This document shows, one piece after another, positions 1 through 5,764 of a stretch of DNA of 15,121 nt (position 1 is the stretch's first letter; the number at the start of each line of letters is the position of its first letter). Source of the stretch: an uncultured Bacteroidales bacterium (GTDB lineage Bacteria > Bacteroidota > Bacteroidia > Bacteroidales > Bacteroidaceae). The stretch covers positions 1-15,121 of the forward strand of contig CADCOX010000171.1 in the NCBI GenBank assembly GCA_902803195.1, written 5' to 3'. Made by a program: the position numbers and the translations under genes. The notes beneath the pieces were generated by a model. The model did not search any database. It saw only the letters and a list, made by a program, of their open reading frames with translations, and was not told the DNA's origin.

Positions 1-685
1 CGCCTTGCATGCCATAGATGTACGCGCCCGTGGGGAAGTCGGGAGCGGGGATATACTGCATCAGCCCAGCGACGTCGATGTCGGGGTTGTCGATGAAGGC
101 GATGCAGCCGTCAATGGCTTCGCTGAGGTTGTGGGTTGGAATGTTTGTGGCCATACCCACAGCGATACCGGTGGCGCCGTTCACTAGCAGGTTAGGTATA
201 AGCGTGGGCATCACGCTGGGCTCCTTCTCCTTGCCGTCGAAGTTATCCACCATGTCCACCGTCTCCTTCTCCAAGTCTTGCATCATCGCTTCGCCCGTCG
301 CCGAGAGACGTGCCTCGGTGTAACGCATGGCGGCAGGTGAGTCGCCGTCAACGCTACCAAAGTTGCCTTGTCCGTCGACCAACGTGTAGCGCATGTTCCA
401 GTCCTGAGCCAAGCGCACCATAGCGAAATAAACGCTGGAGTCACCGTGGGGATGGTAGTGACCGAGCACGTTACCCACCGTACGTGCGCATTTGCGATAA
501 TCCTTGTCGTGGGTGTTACCGTCGACGCGCATACCATAGAGGATGCGGCGGTGAACGGGTTTGAAGCCATCGCGCGCATCGGGTAGCGCACGGGCTACGA
601 TGACGGACATCGAGTAGTCGAGAAACGACGACCGCATCTCGCGCTCAATGTCCACTTTGATAATTCTGTCTTCTGAATCTTGCAT
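1..685 (-). CDS. gyrA: DNA gyrase subunit A, N-terminal part (runs off left edge)
   Basis: Breakage-reunion subunit of DNA gyrase, which introduces negative supercoils as a GyrA2GyrB2 complex in the cytoplasm. The ATG at 685 gives a protein beginning MQDSEDRIIKVDIEREMRSS, followed by SMSVIVARALPDARDGFKPV, the start of the winged-helix domain. About 228 codons are visible. Residue numbering matches E. coli GyrA: HPHGDS at 78-83 (Ser83 of the quinolone-resistance region present) and the catalytic tyrosine at 122 in AAMRYTEAR. Position 87, aspartate in E. coli, is phenylalanine here. The QGNFGS and DGDSPAAMRY signatures favour GyrA. The diagnostic C-terminal GyrA box lies outside the window, so ParC is not formally excluded, but the N-terminus is GyrA-like. 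A promoter lies at 923-954, leaving a leader of about 230 nt. The gene continues past base 1. Confidence 0.96.
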   Translation of the reverse strand, partial: MQDSEDRIIKVDIEREMRSSFLDYSMSVIVARALPDARDGFKPVHRRILYGMRVDGNTHDKDYRKCARTVGNVLGHYHPHGDSSVYFAMVRLAQDWNMRYTLVDGQGNFGSVDGDSPAAMRYTEARLSATGEAMMQDLEKETVDMVDNFDGKEKEPSVMPTLIPNLLVNGATGIAVGMATNIPTHNLSEAIDGCIAFIDNPDIDVAGLMQYIPAPDFPTGAYIYGMQG

Positions 686-693
686 GTGTTGTC

Positions 694-708
694 ACGGCCT
701 TCTGCCGT
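694..708 (-). other. Small hairpin just upstream of the gyrA start
   Basis: A perfect 5-bp inverted repeat, ACGGC and GCCGT separated by 5 nt, lies 8 nt upstream of the gyrA ATG within its leader. It would fold next to the ribosome landing site. No U-run follows, so it is not a terminator. Any role in translation is inference. Confidence 0.35.
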
Positions 709-922
709 TCGTTTGTTATGTTTTCGATAATGATGATAAAGTCACTTTGTAGGTGGGTATGCAATCTCAAATAAAGTTATGTCATACCATGAAATGAAAG
801 CATTCTTGCAATAGCAATAGATGTAATGAATTTTCCAATGTAAGATTTCCCAAAATGCCGTTAGAGGGCAAATCTCGGCCAAATAAGGGCAAATGCTGTA
901 GTTTTCGCCCCTAAATAGCGCA

Positions 923-954
923 CAAAGATACATTATTCTTTCCAACCTACAAAA
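923..954 (-). promoter_or_regulatory. Bacteroidetes-type promoter for gyrA
   Basis: On the minus strand TTTTG (950-954) is followed by 19 nt and then TATCTTTG (923-930), an exact TAnnTTTG -7 box. Spacing and sequence fit the Bacteroidetes housekeeping sigma consensus. Transcription should start near 915, giving gyrA a leader of about 230 nt. Confidence 0.75.
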
Positions 955-1007
955 TCTTTTTATCAAAATAAACATACCACCCCTCTTTTTTAACGAAAAT
1001 GAAGGAT

Positions 1008-1041
1008 GTAACCCACCCTATCCGTGGGATTACCTATCCGT
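1008..1041. promoter_or_regulatory. Dyad and direct-repeat cluster upstream of gyrA promoter
   Basis: GTAACCCAC (1008-1016) pairs with GTGGGATTAC (1024-1033) with one bulged base. A 9-bp direct repeat CCTATCCGT occurs at 1017-1025 and 1033-1041, 16 bp apart. The cluster begins about 55 bp upstream of the -33 box. It could be an operator, but it could also be chance. Confidence 0.3.
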
Positions 1042-1074
1042 CGAAAAAGAAGCGACAAGAGCACAAGTAGTGTC

Positions 1075-1115
1075 GGAAATAAAAGAGGCACCAAGAATGG
1101 TAAGTTCTCGGTGCC
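1075..1115 (-). terminator. Intrinsic terminator after gmd
   Basis: GGCACC (1087-1092) pairs with GGTGCC (1110-1115). After one mismatch the stem extends with AGAA (1094-1097) and TTCT (1105-1108) around a 7-nt loop. On the minus strand the stem is followed directly by TCTTTTATTT. It starts 27 nt past the gmd stop and separates gmd from gyrA. Confidence 0.85.
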
Positions 1116-1141
1116 GCTGTAATGATGAATTGTGAGAGAGA

Positions 1142-2230
1142 TTACTTGACGATTCCCTTCTCGAGGTATTCAGCCAGATTCGTGCGGACCTTGGCTGCAG
1201 CGCCTTCAGAGGCAACCTTTGCCATGTCGGACTCGACCATAATTCGAACGAGTTCCTCGAAACTGGTGCGCGCAGGATTCCAACCGAGCTTGGCACGTGC
1301 CTTGGTGGGATCGCCCCAGAGGTTGACAACGTCGGTAGGACGGTAGAAGTCGGGCGACACCTCAACCAGAACCCGTCCTGTGGCAACGTCGACACCTCGC
1401 TCGTCAGCCCCCTCGCCTTCCCAACGCAGCTGAATGCCGACGTGCTTGAAGGCCAAGGTTGCAAACTCGCGCACGGTATGCTGAACACCAGTAGCGATGA
1501 CGAAGTCCTCTGGACGATCCTGCTGTAGGATGAGCCACATACACTCGACGTAATCCTTGGCATAACCCCAGTCGCGGAGGCTGGAGAGGTTGCCGAGATA
1601 AAGTTTGTCTTGAAGACCTTGGGCTATGCGAGCAGCTGCCAGCGTGATCTTGCGAGTGACGAAAGTCTCGCCACGGCGCTCGGACTCGTGGTTGAAGAGG
1701 ATGCCCGAGCAGCAGTACATGCCGTAGGCTTCGCGATACTCCTTGACAATCCAGAAGCCATAGAGTTTGGCTACAGCATAAGGTGAATAGGGATGGAAGG
1801 GCGTGTTCTCGTTCTGAGGCACTTCTTCGACCTTACCATAAAGTTCGGAGGTGGAAGCCTGATAGATGCGACATGTCTGTTCGAGTCCGCACACGCGAAC
1901 GGCTTCGAGGACACGCAGGACGCCTGTGGCATCGACGTTAGCCGTGAACTCGGGTGAGTCGAACGACACCTGTACGTGACTCTGGGCAGCGAGGTTGTAA
2001 ATCTCGTCGGGACGTACCTTGGAGACGACCTTTACGATGGACATAGAGTCGCTGAGGTCGGCATAATGAAGGTGGAAGCGCTCGCGGCCCTCGAGGTGTG
2101 CGATGCGTTCGCGGAAGTCAACGCTGGAACGGCGTATGATGCCATGGACGTCATAGCCTTTCTCGAGAAGGAATTCACTCAGATAAGAGCCGTCCTGGCC
2201 TGTTACGCCAGTAATTAATGCTGTTTTCAT
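1142..2230 (-). CDS. gmd: GDP-mannose 4,6-dehydratase
   Basis: NADP-dependent short-chain dehydrogenase/reductase that converts GDP-D-mannose to GDP-4-keto-6-deoxy-D-mannose, the first step towards GDP-L-fucose, GDP-rhamnose and related sugars for surface glycans. The 362-residue protein begins MKTALITGVTGQDGSYL, a GxxGxxG NAD(P)-binding Rossmann motif. Catalytic residues align with E. coli Gmd at a constant offset of five: Thr127 and Glu129 in QASTSELYG, Tyr151 and Lys155 in YAVAK. NLAAQSHV (79-86) and RRGETFVTRKIT (185-196) are family signatures. A TTG 15 nt upstream (2245) is in frame, but the ATG at 2230 matches the family N-terminus. No GDP-fucose synthase (fcl) is adjacent, so the 4-keto sugar must be processed by a gene elsewhere. 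No canonical promoter is visible in the 172-bp gap behind it, which holds a tandem repeat. It may be read through from ettA. Confidence 0.97.
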   Translation of the reverse strand: MKTALITGVTGQDGSYLSEFLLEKGYDVHGIIRRSSVDFRERIAHLEGRERFHLHYADLSDSMSIVKVVSKVRPDEIYNLAAQSHVQVSFDSPEFTANVDATGVLRVLEAVRVCGLEQTCRIYQASTSELYGKVEEVPQNENTPFHPYSPYAVAKLYGFWIVKEYREAYGMYCCSGILFNHESERRGETFVTRKITLAAARIAQGLQDKLYLGNLSSLRDWGYAKDYVECMWLILQQDRPEDFVIATGVQHTVREFATLAFKHVGIQLRWEGEGADERGVDVATGRVLVEVSPDFYRPTDVVNLWGDPTKARAKLGWNPARTSFEELVRIMVESDMAKVASEGAAAKVRTNLAEYLEKGIVK

Positions 2231-2287
2231 TGGTTGTTTTATCAATTATGAATAGTCGTATAATAAGTTTTGAATAGCCACGAATGC

Positions 2288-2381
2288 CAACACACATATT
2301 CGCGTAAGCCAACACGTATATTCGTATGAGTCAACACATATATTCGCGTAAGTCAATACGTATATATGTGTAAGTCAACGC
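2288..2381. repeat. 22-bp imperfect tandem repeat, four copies plus a partial
   Basis: Four consecutive 22-bp units occupy 2288-2309, 2310-2331, 2332-2353 and 2354-2375, and a fifth begins at 2376. Each begins CAACAC (CAATAC in copy 4), has a TATATTCG-like core, and ends in (A/G)AG(T/C). The core ACG(T)ATAT(T)CGT of copy 2 is nearly palindromic. Read on the minus strand, each unit carries TTGACT or TTGGCT. Bases 2356-2372 alternate purine and pyrimidine without a break. The tract lies between the ettA stop and the gmd start. Confidence 0.85.
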
Positions 2382-2402
2382 GACTGGCTGAATATGGATT
2401 GT

Positions 2403-4094
2403 TTAATCATCAGTGAGTTTTCGATAGCGGATGCGACGCGGCTCTTCGAGGCCAAGGCGACGAAGTTTGTTGGCTTCGTAGTCGGTGTAGCTGCCCTCAA
2501 AGAAGAAGACGTTACCGTCGCCCTCAAAGGCGAGAATGTGCGTACAAATGCGATCGAGGAACCATCGGTCGTGCGAGATGACAACGGCACAACCCGCGAA
2601 ACTCTCGAGACCTTCTTCAAGGGCACGGAGCGTATTAACGTCGATGTCGTTGGTCGGCTCATCGAGCAGCAGGACGTTGCCCTCCTCCTTGAGTGCCATA
2701 GCCAGATGGAGACGGTTGCGCTCGCCACCTGAGAGGACTCCGCACTTCTTCTCCTGATCGGCGCCCGAGAAATTGAAACGGCTGAGGTAGGCGCGAGCAT
2801 TTATGTCGCGTCCGCCCATGCGCAAGAGCTCGTTGCCCTGGGAAATGGTCTGATAGACGGTCTGATCAGCATGAATATCATGATGACTTTGGTCGACATA
2901 GGCGAGTTTGACCGTCTCGCCCACCTCGAAGGAGCCTGCATCTGGCGTCTCAAGACCCATGATCAGGCGGAAGAGCGTAGTCTTGCCTGCACCGTTAGGA
3001 CCGATGACGCCTACGATGCCGTTGGGTGGCAACATAAAATTGAGGTCATGAAAGAGGACTTTATCGCCATAGGCTTTAGCAACGCCATGAGCTTCGATGA
3101 CTTTATTGCCCAGACGGGGGCCGCTGGGAATATAAATCTCAAGTTTCTGTTCCTTCTCCTTCTGGTCCTCGTTGAGCATCCGCTCGTAGTTGGAGAGACG
3201 CGCCTTTCCCTTAGCCTGACGCGCTTTAGGCGCCATGCGTACCCATTCGAGCTCACGCTGAAGCGTCTTGCGGCGCTTGCTCTCGGTCTTCTCCTCCATC
3301 TCAAGTCGCTTGCTCTTCTGCTCCAACCAACTGCTGTAGTTGCCTTGCCAAGGAATGCCCTCGCCACGATCGAGTTCGAGAATCCAACCAGCCACGTCAT
3401 CGAGGAAATAGCGGTCGTGGGTGACGGCGATGACGGTGCCCTCGTATTGGTTGAGGTGCTGTTCGAGCCAGTCGATGCTCTCGGCATCAAGATGGTTGGT
3501 CGGCTCATCGAGCAGTAACACATCTGGCTTCTGCAAGAGCAGACGGCAAAGAGCAACACGACGACGCTCGCCTCCTGAGAGCTGACCGCAGAGCTGGTCC
3601 TGTGGTGGACAACGAAGAGCGTCCATGGCGCGTGCGAGCCGAGTGTCGAGGTTCCAAGCATCAGTAGCATCGATGATGTCCTGCAACTCACCCTGACGAG
3701 CGAAGAGTTGGTTCATACGGTCCTCATTCTCGTAGTATTCGGGGAGGCCGAACTTCTGATTAATCTCCTCATATTCAGCGAGAGCATCTACAATGTGTTG
3801 AACTCCTTCTTCAACAACCTGACGCACCGTCTTGGCATCATCGAGTTGAGGTTCCTGGGGCAGATAGCCTACGCTGTAGCCAGGCGAAAATACGACGTTG
3901 CCTTGATAGCTTTGGTCGAGACCGGCAATAATTTTCAGGAGGGTTGATTTACCCGAGCCGTTCAAACCGATGATGCCAATCTTAGCACCATAGAAGAAAC
4001 TTAGGTAGATGTTCTTGAGAACTTGTTTCTGAGTTTGTTGGATGGTCTTGCTGACGCCGACCATTGAAAAGATGATTTTCTTGTCGTCTGCCAT
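2403..4094 (-). CDS. ettA: Energy-dependent translational throttle protein EttA (ABC-F ATPase)
   Basis: A soluble ABC-F ATPase predicted to bind the ribosomal E site and gate early elongation according to the ATP/ADP ratio. The 563-residue protein is close in length to E. coli EttA (555). First ATPase domain: Walker A GLNGSGKST (43-51), signature LSGGERRR (172-179), Walker B LLLDEPTNHLD (193-203) with catalytic Glu197. The interdomain arm (about 241-320), including GEGIPWQGNYSSWLEQK and a Lys/Arg-rich helix, is typical of EttA and contacts P-site tRNA. Second domain: Walker A GPNGAGKTT (365-373), LSGGERNR (454-461), LLLDEPTNDID (475-485) with Glu479. There are no membrane segments. The reading frame stays open upstream to 4268, but that extension is repeat DNA (peptides such as NFSTSQPLNFSTSQ). 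The start MADDKKIIFSMVGVSK at 4094 is therefore used. I found no canonical promoter directly upstream; read-through from the LysM gene is possible. Confidence 0.95.
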   Translation of the reverse strand: MADDKKIIFSMVGVSKTIQQTQKQVLKNIYLSFFYGAKIGIIGLNGSGKSTLLKIIAGLDQSYQGNVVFSPGYSVGYLPQEPQLDDAKTVRQVVEEGVQHIVDALAEYEEINQKFGLPEYYENEDRMNQLFARQGELQDIIDATDAWNLDTRLARAMDALRCPPQDQLCGQLSGGERRRVALCRLLLQKPDVLLLDEPTNHLDAESIDWLEQHLNQYEGTVIAVTHDRYFLDDVAGWILELDRGEGIPWQGNYSSWLEQKSKRLEMEEKTESKRRKTLQRELEWVRMAPKARQAKGKARLSNYERMLNEDQKEKEQKLEIYIPSGPRLGNKVIEAHGVAKAYGDKVLFHDLNFMLPPNGIVGVIGPNGAGKTTLFRLIMGLETPDAGSFEVGETVKLAYVDQSHHDIHADQTVYQTISQGNELLRMGGRDINARAYLSRFNFSGADQEKKCGVLSGGERNRLHLAMALKEEGNVLLLDEPTNDIDVNTLRALEEGLESFAGCAVVISHDRWFLDRICTHILAFEGDGNVFFFEGSYTDYEANKLRRLGLEEPRRIRYRKLTDD

Positions 4095-4102
4095 TATGTA
4101 AA

Positions 4103-4200
4103 GTTGAGAGGTTGAAAAGTTGAGAGGTTGAGAGGTTGAAAAATTTGAGAGGTTGAAGGGTTGAAAGGTTGAAAAGTTGAGAGGTTGAAAGGTTGAAAGG
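4103..4200. repeat. 8-bp-period GTTGARRR repeat tract upstream of ettA
   Basis: Twelve tandem units of about 8 bp follow the pattern GTTGA(A/G)(A/G)(A/G), in variants GTTGAGAG, GTTGAAAG, GTTGAAAA and GTTGAAGG. One is a 9-bp variant (ATTTGAGAG at 4143-4151). A lone copy recurs at 4255-4262 beyond the hairpin block. On the strand transcribed towards ettA it is pyrimidine-rich (YYYTCAAC). From memory, similar tracts recur between genes in Bacteroides and Prevotella genomes. I cannot confirm other copies from this window. Confidence 0.85.
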
Positions 4201-4241
4201 CTCTTCGAAGTGCCGAAGCGAGCAAGCTCGAGCGGAGTAGT
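4200..4241. repeat. GC-rich hairpin block adjoining the GTTGARRR tract
   Basis: This short block contains nested inverted repeats: CTTCG (4203-4207) with CGAAG (4214-4218); the self-complementary CTTCGAAG (4203-4210); CGAGC (4219-4223) with GCTCG (4226-4230); and GCTC (4200-4203) with GAGC (4220-4223). Several of these are mutually exclusive. It is flanked on both sides by GTTGA units, as if one dispersed element. No clean U-run follows on the minus strand, so it is a weak terminator candidate for the LysM gene. Confidence 0.5.
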
Positions 4242-4273
4242 TAAAAGATGAATGGTTGAAAATGACAAGGAGG

Positions 4274-5188
4274 CTATCTCAACCAGATGAGATCGCCTGC
4301 CTTTGCGACATAATCGGGTGACAGGCCATTAAGTTTGTAGAGGCGGTCGAGCTTGATCGCATAGTGCTGAGCGATGTCGTAGACAGACTCGCCAGGCTGC
4401 ACGACATGGGGGACTCCCTTCAAGGTCTTGTCGCCCTTCGTACGTTTCTTCTCGAGATAGACGATGTCGCCGGGAGCGAGTCGTGACGATTTTGGACGTT
4501 CGTTGTAGCGGCGTAGTTTGCGTGCACTCACGCCTGTCTCACGGGCGACGCTCTCCCAAGTATCACCAGACATAGCGATGATCATGTATGTCTTGTTGAT
4601 GCGATAAACGATGTGGCGAGAGAAGAAATCGCTCTCGGAAGCAGCAGAGGCCGATGACGAATGGTATCGACCAGAGGTATAAGAGTCGAACTGCTGCAGG
4701 TTGTAACGCTCGATGATGCCTATAAGCATCTCGGCATAACGCGGGTTAGTAGCGTAACCGCAACGCTTAAGACCATGAGCCCATCCTCGATAGTCGGTAA
4801 TCTTCAAACTAAAGAGCGAACGATAGCGTTGGTTGTTGCGCAGGAAACGCGAGTGGTCCTCGTAGCTCTCGTCGTCGGTACGGTACTTACGGAATCGATC
4901 GTCGGGCCTATCATCAGCCATGACGATGTAGGGACCTGTCCAATTCATGCCAACCTTGATGCCAAAATGATTATGTGCTTCACGCGCCAATCGGCTCTGA
5001 CCGGCTCCACTCTCGATGAGTCCCTGCCCAAGTGTTATGGATGCGGGTATTTGATAACGGCGCATCTGGTCGATGGCCATATCCTTGTAGTTCTCGACAT
5101 AACGCCATTGTACTGATTGACGAGACTGCGCAAGCAAGGCAGCGGCCACCCAGAGAAGGGCAAAAAAGCTTAAAATGCGTAGCTTCAT
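4274..5188 (-). CDS. Secreted glucosaminidase with two C-terminal LysM domains
   Basis: A predicted peptidoglycan hydrolase exported to the periplasm or cell surface. The 304-residue protein starts MKLRILSFFALLWVAAALLA, a typical signal peptide with likely cleavage near residues 20-22. Residues about 30-165 form a glucosaminidase (GH73/FlgJ-like) domain, with the probable catalytic glutamate at 59 in TLGQGLIESGAGQSRLA, then AHNHFGIK (71-78) and the conserved tail GYATNPRYAEMLIGIIERY. A Ser/Ala-rich linker (about 170-188) leads to two LysM-like modules: about 192-246 (MSGDTWESVARETGVS, LAPGDIVYL) and about 260-304 (HVVQPGESVYDIAQHYAIKL), which bind glycan. An in-frame open stretch runs upstream to 5434 but overlaps cdd and its promoter, so the ATG at 5188 is the start. 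A promoter lies at 5214-5247. The domain assignment is strong; the exact bond cleaved is inferred from the family. Confidence 0.92.
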   Translation of the reverse strand: MKLRILSFFALLWVAAALLAQSRQSVQWRYVENYKDMAIDQMRRYQIPASITLGQGLIESGAGQSRLAREAHNHFGIKVGMNWTGPYIVMADDRPDDRFRKYRTDDESYEDHSRFLRNNQRYRSLFSLKITDYRGWAHGLKRCGYATNPRYAEMLIGIIERYNLQQFDSYTSGRYHSSSASAASESDFFSRHIVYRINKTYMIIAMSGDTWESVARETGVSARKLRRYNERPKSSRLAPGDIVYLEKKRTKGDKTLKGVPHVVQPGESVYDIAQHYAIKLDRLYKLNGLSPDYVAKAGDLIWLR

Positions 5189-5213
5189 TATGTAAAATTG
5201 ATAAAACTGCGCA

Positions 5214-5247
5214 CAAAAGTAATTCTTTTTTGGCAGATATCGAAAAA
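5214..5247 (-). promoter_or_regulatory. Promoter for the LysM/glucosaminidase gene
   Basis: On the minus strand TACTTTTG (5214-5221) matches TAnnTTTG. Nineteen bases upstream is TTTTTCG (5241-5247), an imperfect -33 box. The start would be near 5207, about 20 nt before the ATG. It interlocks with the cdd promoter on the other strand. Confidence 0.6.
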
Positions 5248-5261
5248 GGTTTGTATATTTG
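5229..5261 (+). promoter_or_regulatory. Promoter for the cdd-GH25 operon
   Basis: TTTG (5229-5232), 21 nt, then TATATTTG (5254-5261), an exact TAnnTTTG box. Transcription should begin near 5268, leaving a leader of 15-20 nt before the cdd ATG at 5285. A-rich sequence (CAAAAAACGC) rather than a Shine-Dalgarno precedes the start. Confidence 0.75.
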
Positions 5262-5284
5262 TCGAAGATTTCATCAAAAAACGC

Positions 5285-5764
5285 ATGAAAAGTATCGAAA
5301 TTAAGGTCCAAATTCACGTTTTTGACGTCGAAGAACTGTCGGAGAGTGACCGTCAGCTTGTAGAACGAGCTAAAGCGATGACGCAGACAAGCTATTCGCC
5401 CTACTCTGAGTTTCGCGTGGGTGCAGCCCTCCAATTGGCAGACGGCCGCGTGTTCGCAGGCAGCAATCAGGAGAATGCCGCCTACCCTGTCGGCTCGTGT
5501 GCCGAGCGCACGGCGTTCTTCTATGCTCAGGCCTCTGCACCAGATGTAGCACCGGTGGCCATTGCCATCGCGGCATTCACGAATGGTCGCTATCTCGAGA
5601 AGCCTGTCTCACCCTGTGGCATGTGTCGCCAAGCCTTGCTCGAAGCCGAGACACGCTACGGGACGCCCATTCGCGTACTCCTATACGGCAGCAATGGCGT
5701 CTATGTGGCACAAAGCATGCGCGACTTGCTTCCTCTCACGTTTGACGGTTCTGAAATGGCATGA
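5285..5764 (+). CDS. cdd: Cytidine deaminase
   Basis: A zinc enzyme of pyrimidine salvage that hydrolyses cytidine and deoxycytidine to uridine and deoxyuridine in the cytoplasm. The 159-residue protein is the size of the small tetrameric class. Zinc and catalytic motifs are intact: Cys72-Ala73-Glu74 in SCAERTAFF (Glu74 as proton shuttle) and Cys111/Cys114 in PCGMCRQ. NQENAAYP (61-68) is the nucleoside-binding segment, and SYSPYSEFRVGAAL (36-49) is the family N-terminal signature. Open frame extends upstream to 5198, but that crosses the promoter at 5229-5261, so the ATG at 5285 is taken. Its stop overlaps the start of the GH25 gene (ATGA at 5761-5764), implying co-transcription and probable translational coupling. 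Confidence 0.96.
   Translation: MKSIEIKVQIHVFDVEELSESDRQLVERAKAMTQTSYSPYSEFRVGAALQLADGRVFAGSNQENAAYPVGSCAERTAFFYAQASAPDVAPVAIAIAAFTNGRYLEKPVSPCGMCRQALLEAETRYGTPIRVLLYGSNGVYVAQSMRDLLPLTFDGSEMA

Larger units (their letters stand above)
686..1074. other. AT-rich gyrA upstream region without a gene
   Basis: This stretch lies between the gyrA start and the gmd terminator. It holds the gyrA promoter (923-954), a transcribed leader of about 230 nt, and a dyad/direct-repeat cluster (1008-1041). A 77-codon reading frame at 742-975 on the minus strand is not credible because the promoter lies inside it. I see no RNA gene or known riboswitch. Confidence 0.6.

Noticed and set aside
742..975. 77-codon minus-strand ORF upstream of gyrA
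   Set aside because: The gyrA promoter (923-954) lies inside it, the composition is that of AT-rich non-coding DNA, and the peptide has no recognisable features.
2288..2381. CRISPR array
   Set aside because: Units are directly adjacent without spacers, diverge from each other, and no cas gene is near.
2871..3518. 215-codon plus-strand ORF antisense to ettA
   Set aside because: It is a shadow frame of a highly conserved ABC-F gene. The translation shows no domain, and its length reflects GC-rich codon use on the other strand.
4095..4268. N-terminal extension of EttA up to an ATG at 4268
   Set aside because: The extension translates the 8-bp repeat (NFSTSQ-type peptides). EttA homology starts at MADDKKIIF, position 4094.
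5198..5284. N-terminal extension of cytidine deaminase
   Set aside because: It spans the -33 and -7 boxes at 5229-5261, and the family length is reached from the ATG at 5285.
5189..5434. 82-residue N-terminal extension of the LysM glucosaminidase
   Set aside because: It is antisense to cdd and crosses both promoters. A textbook signal peptide begins at 5188.
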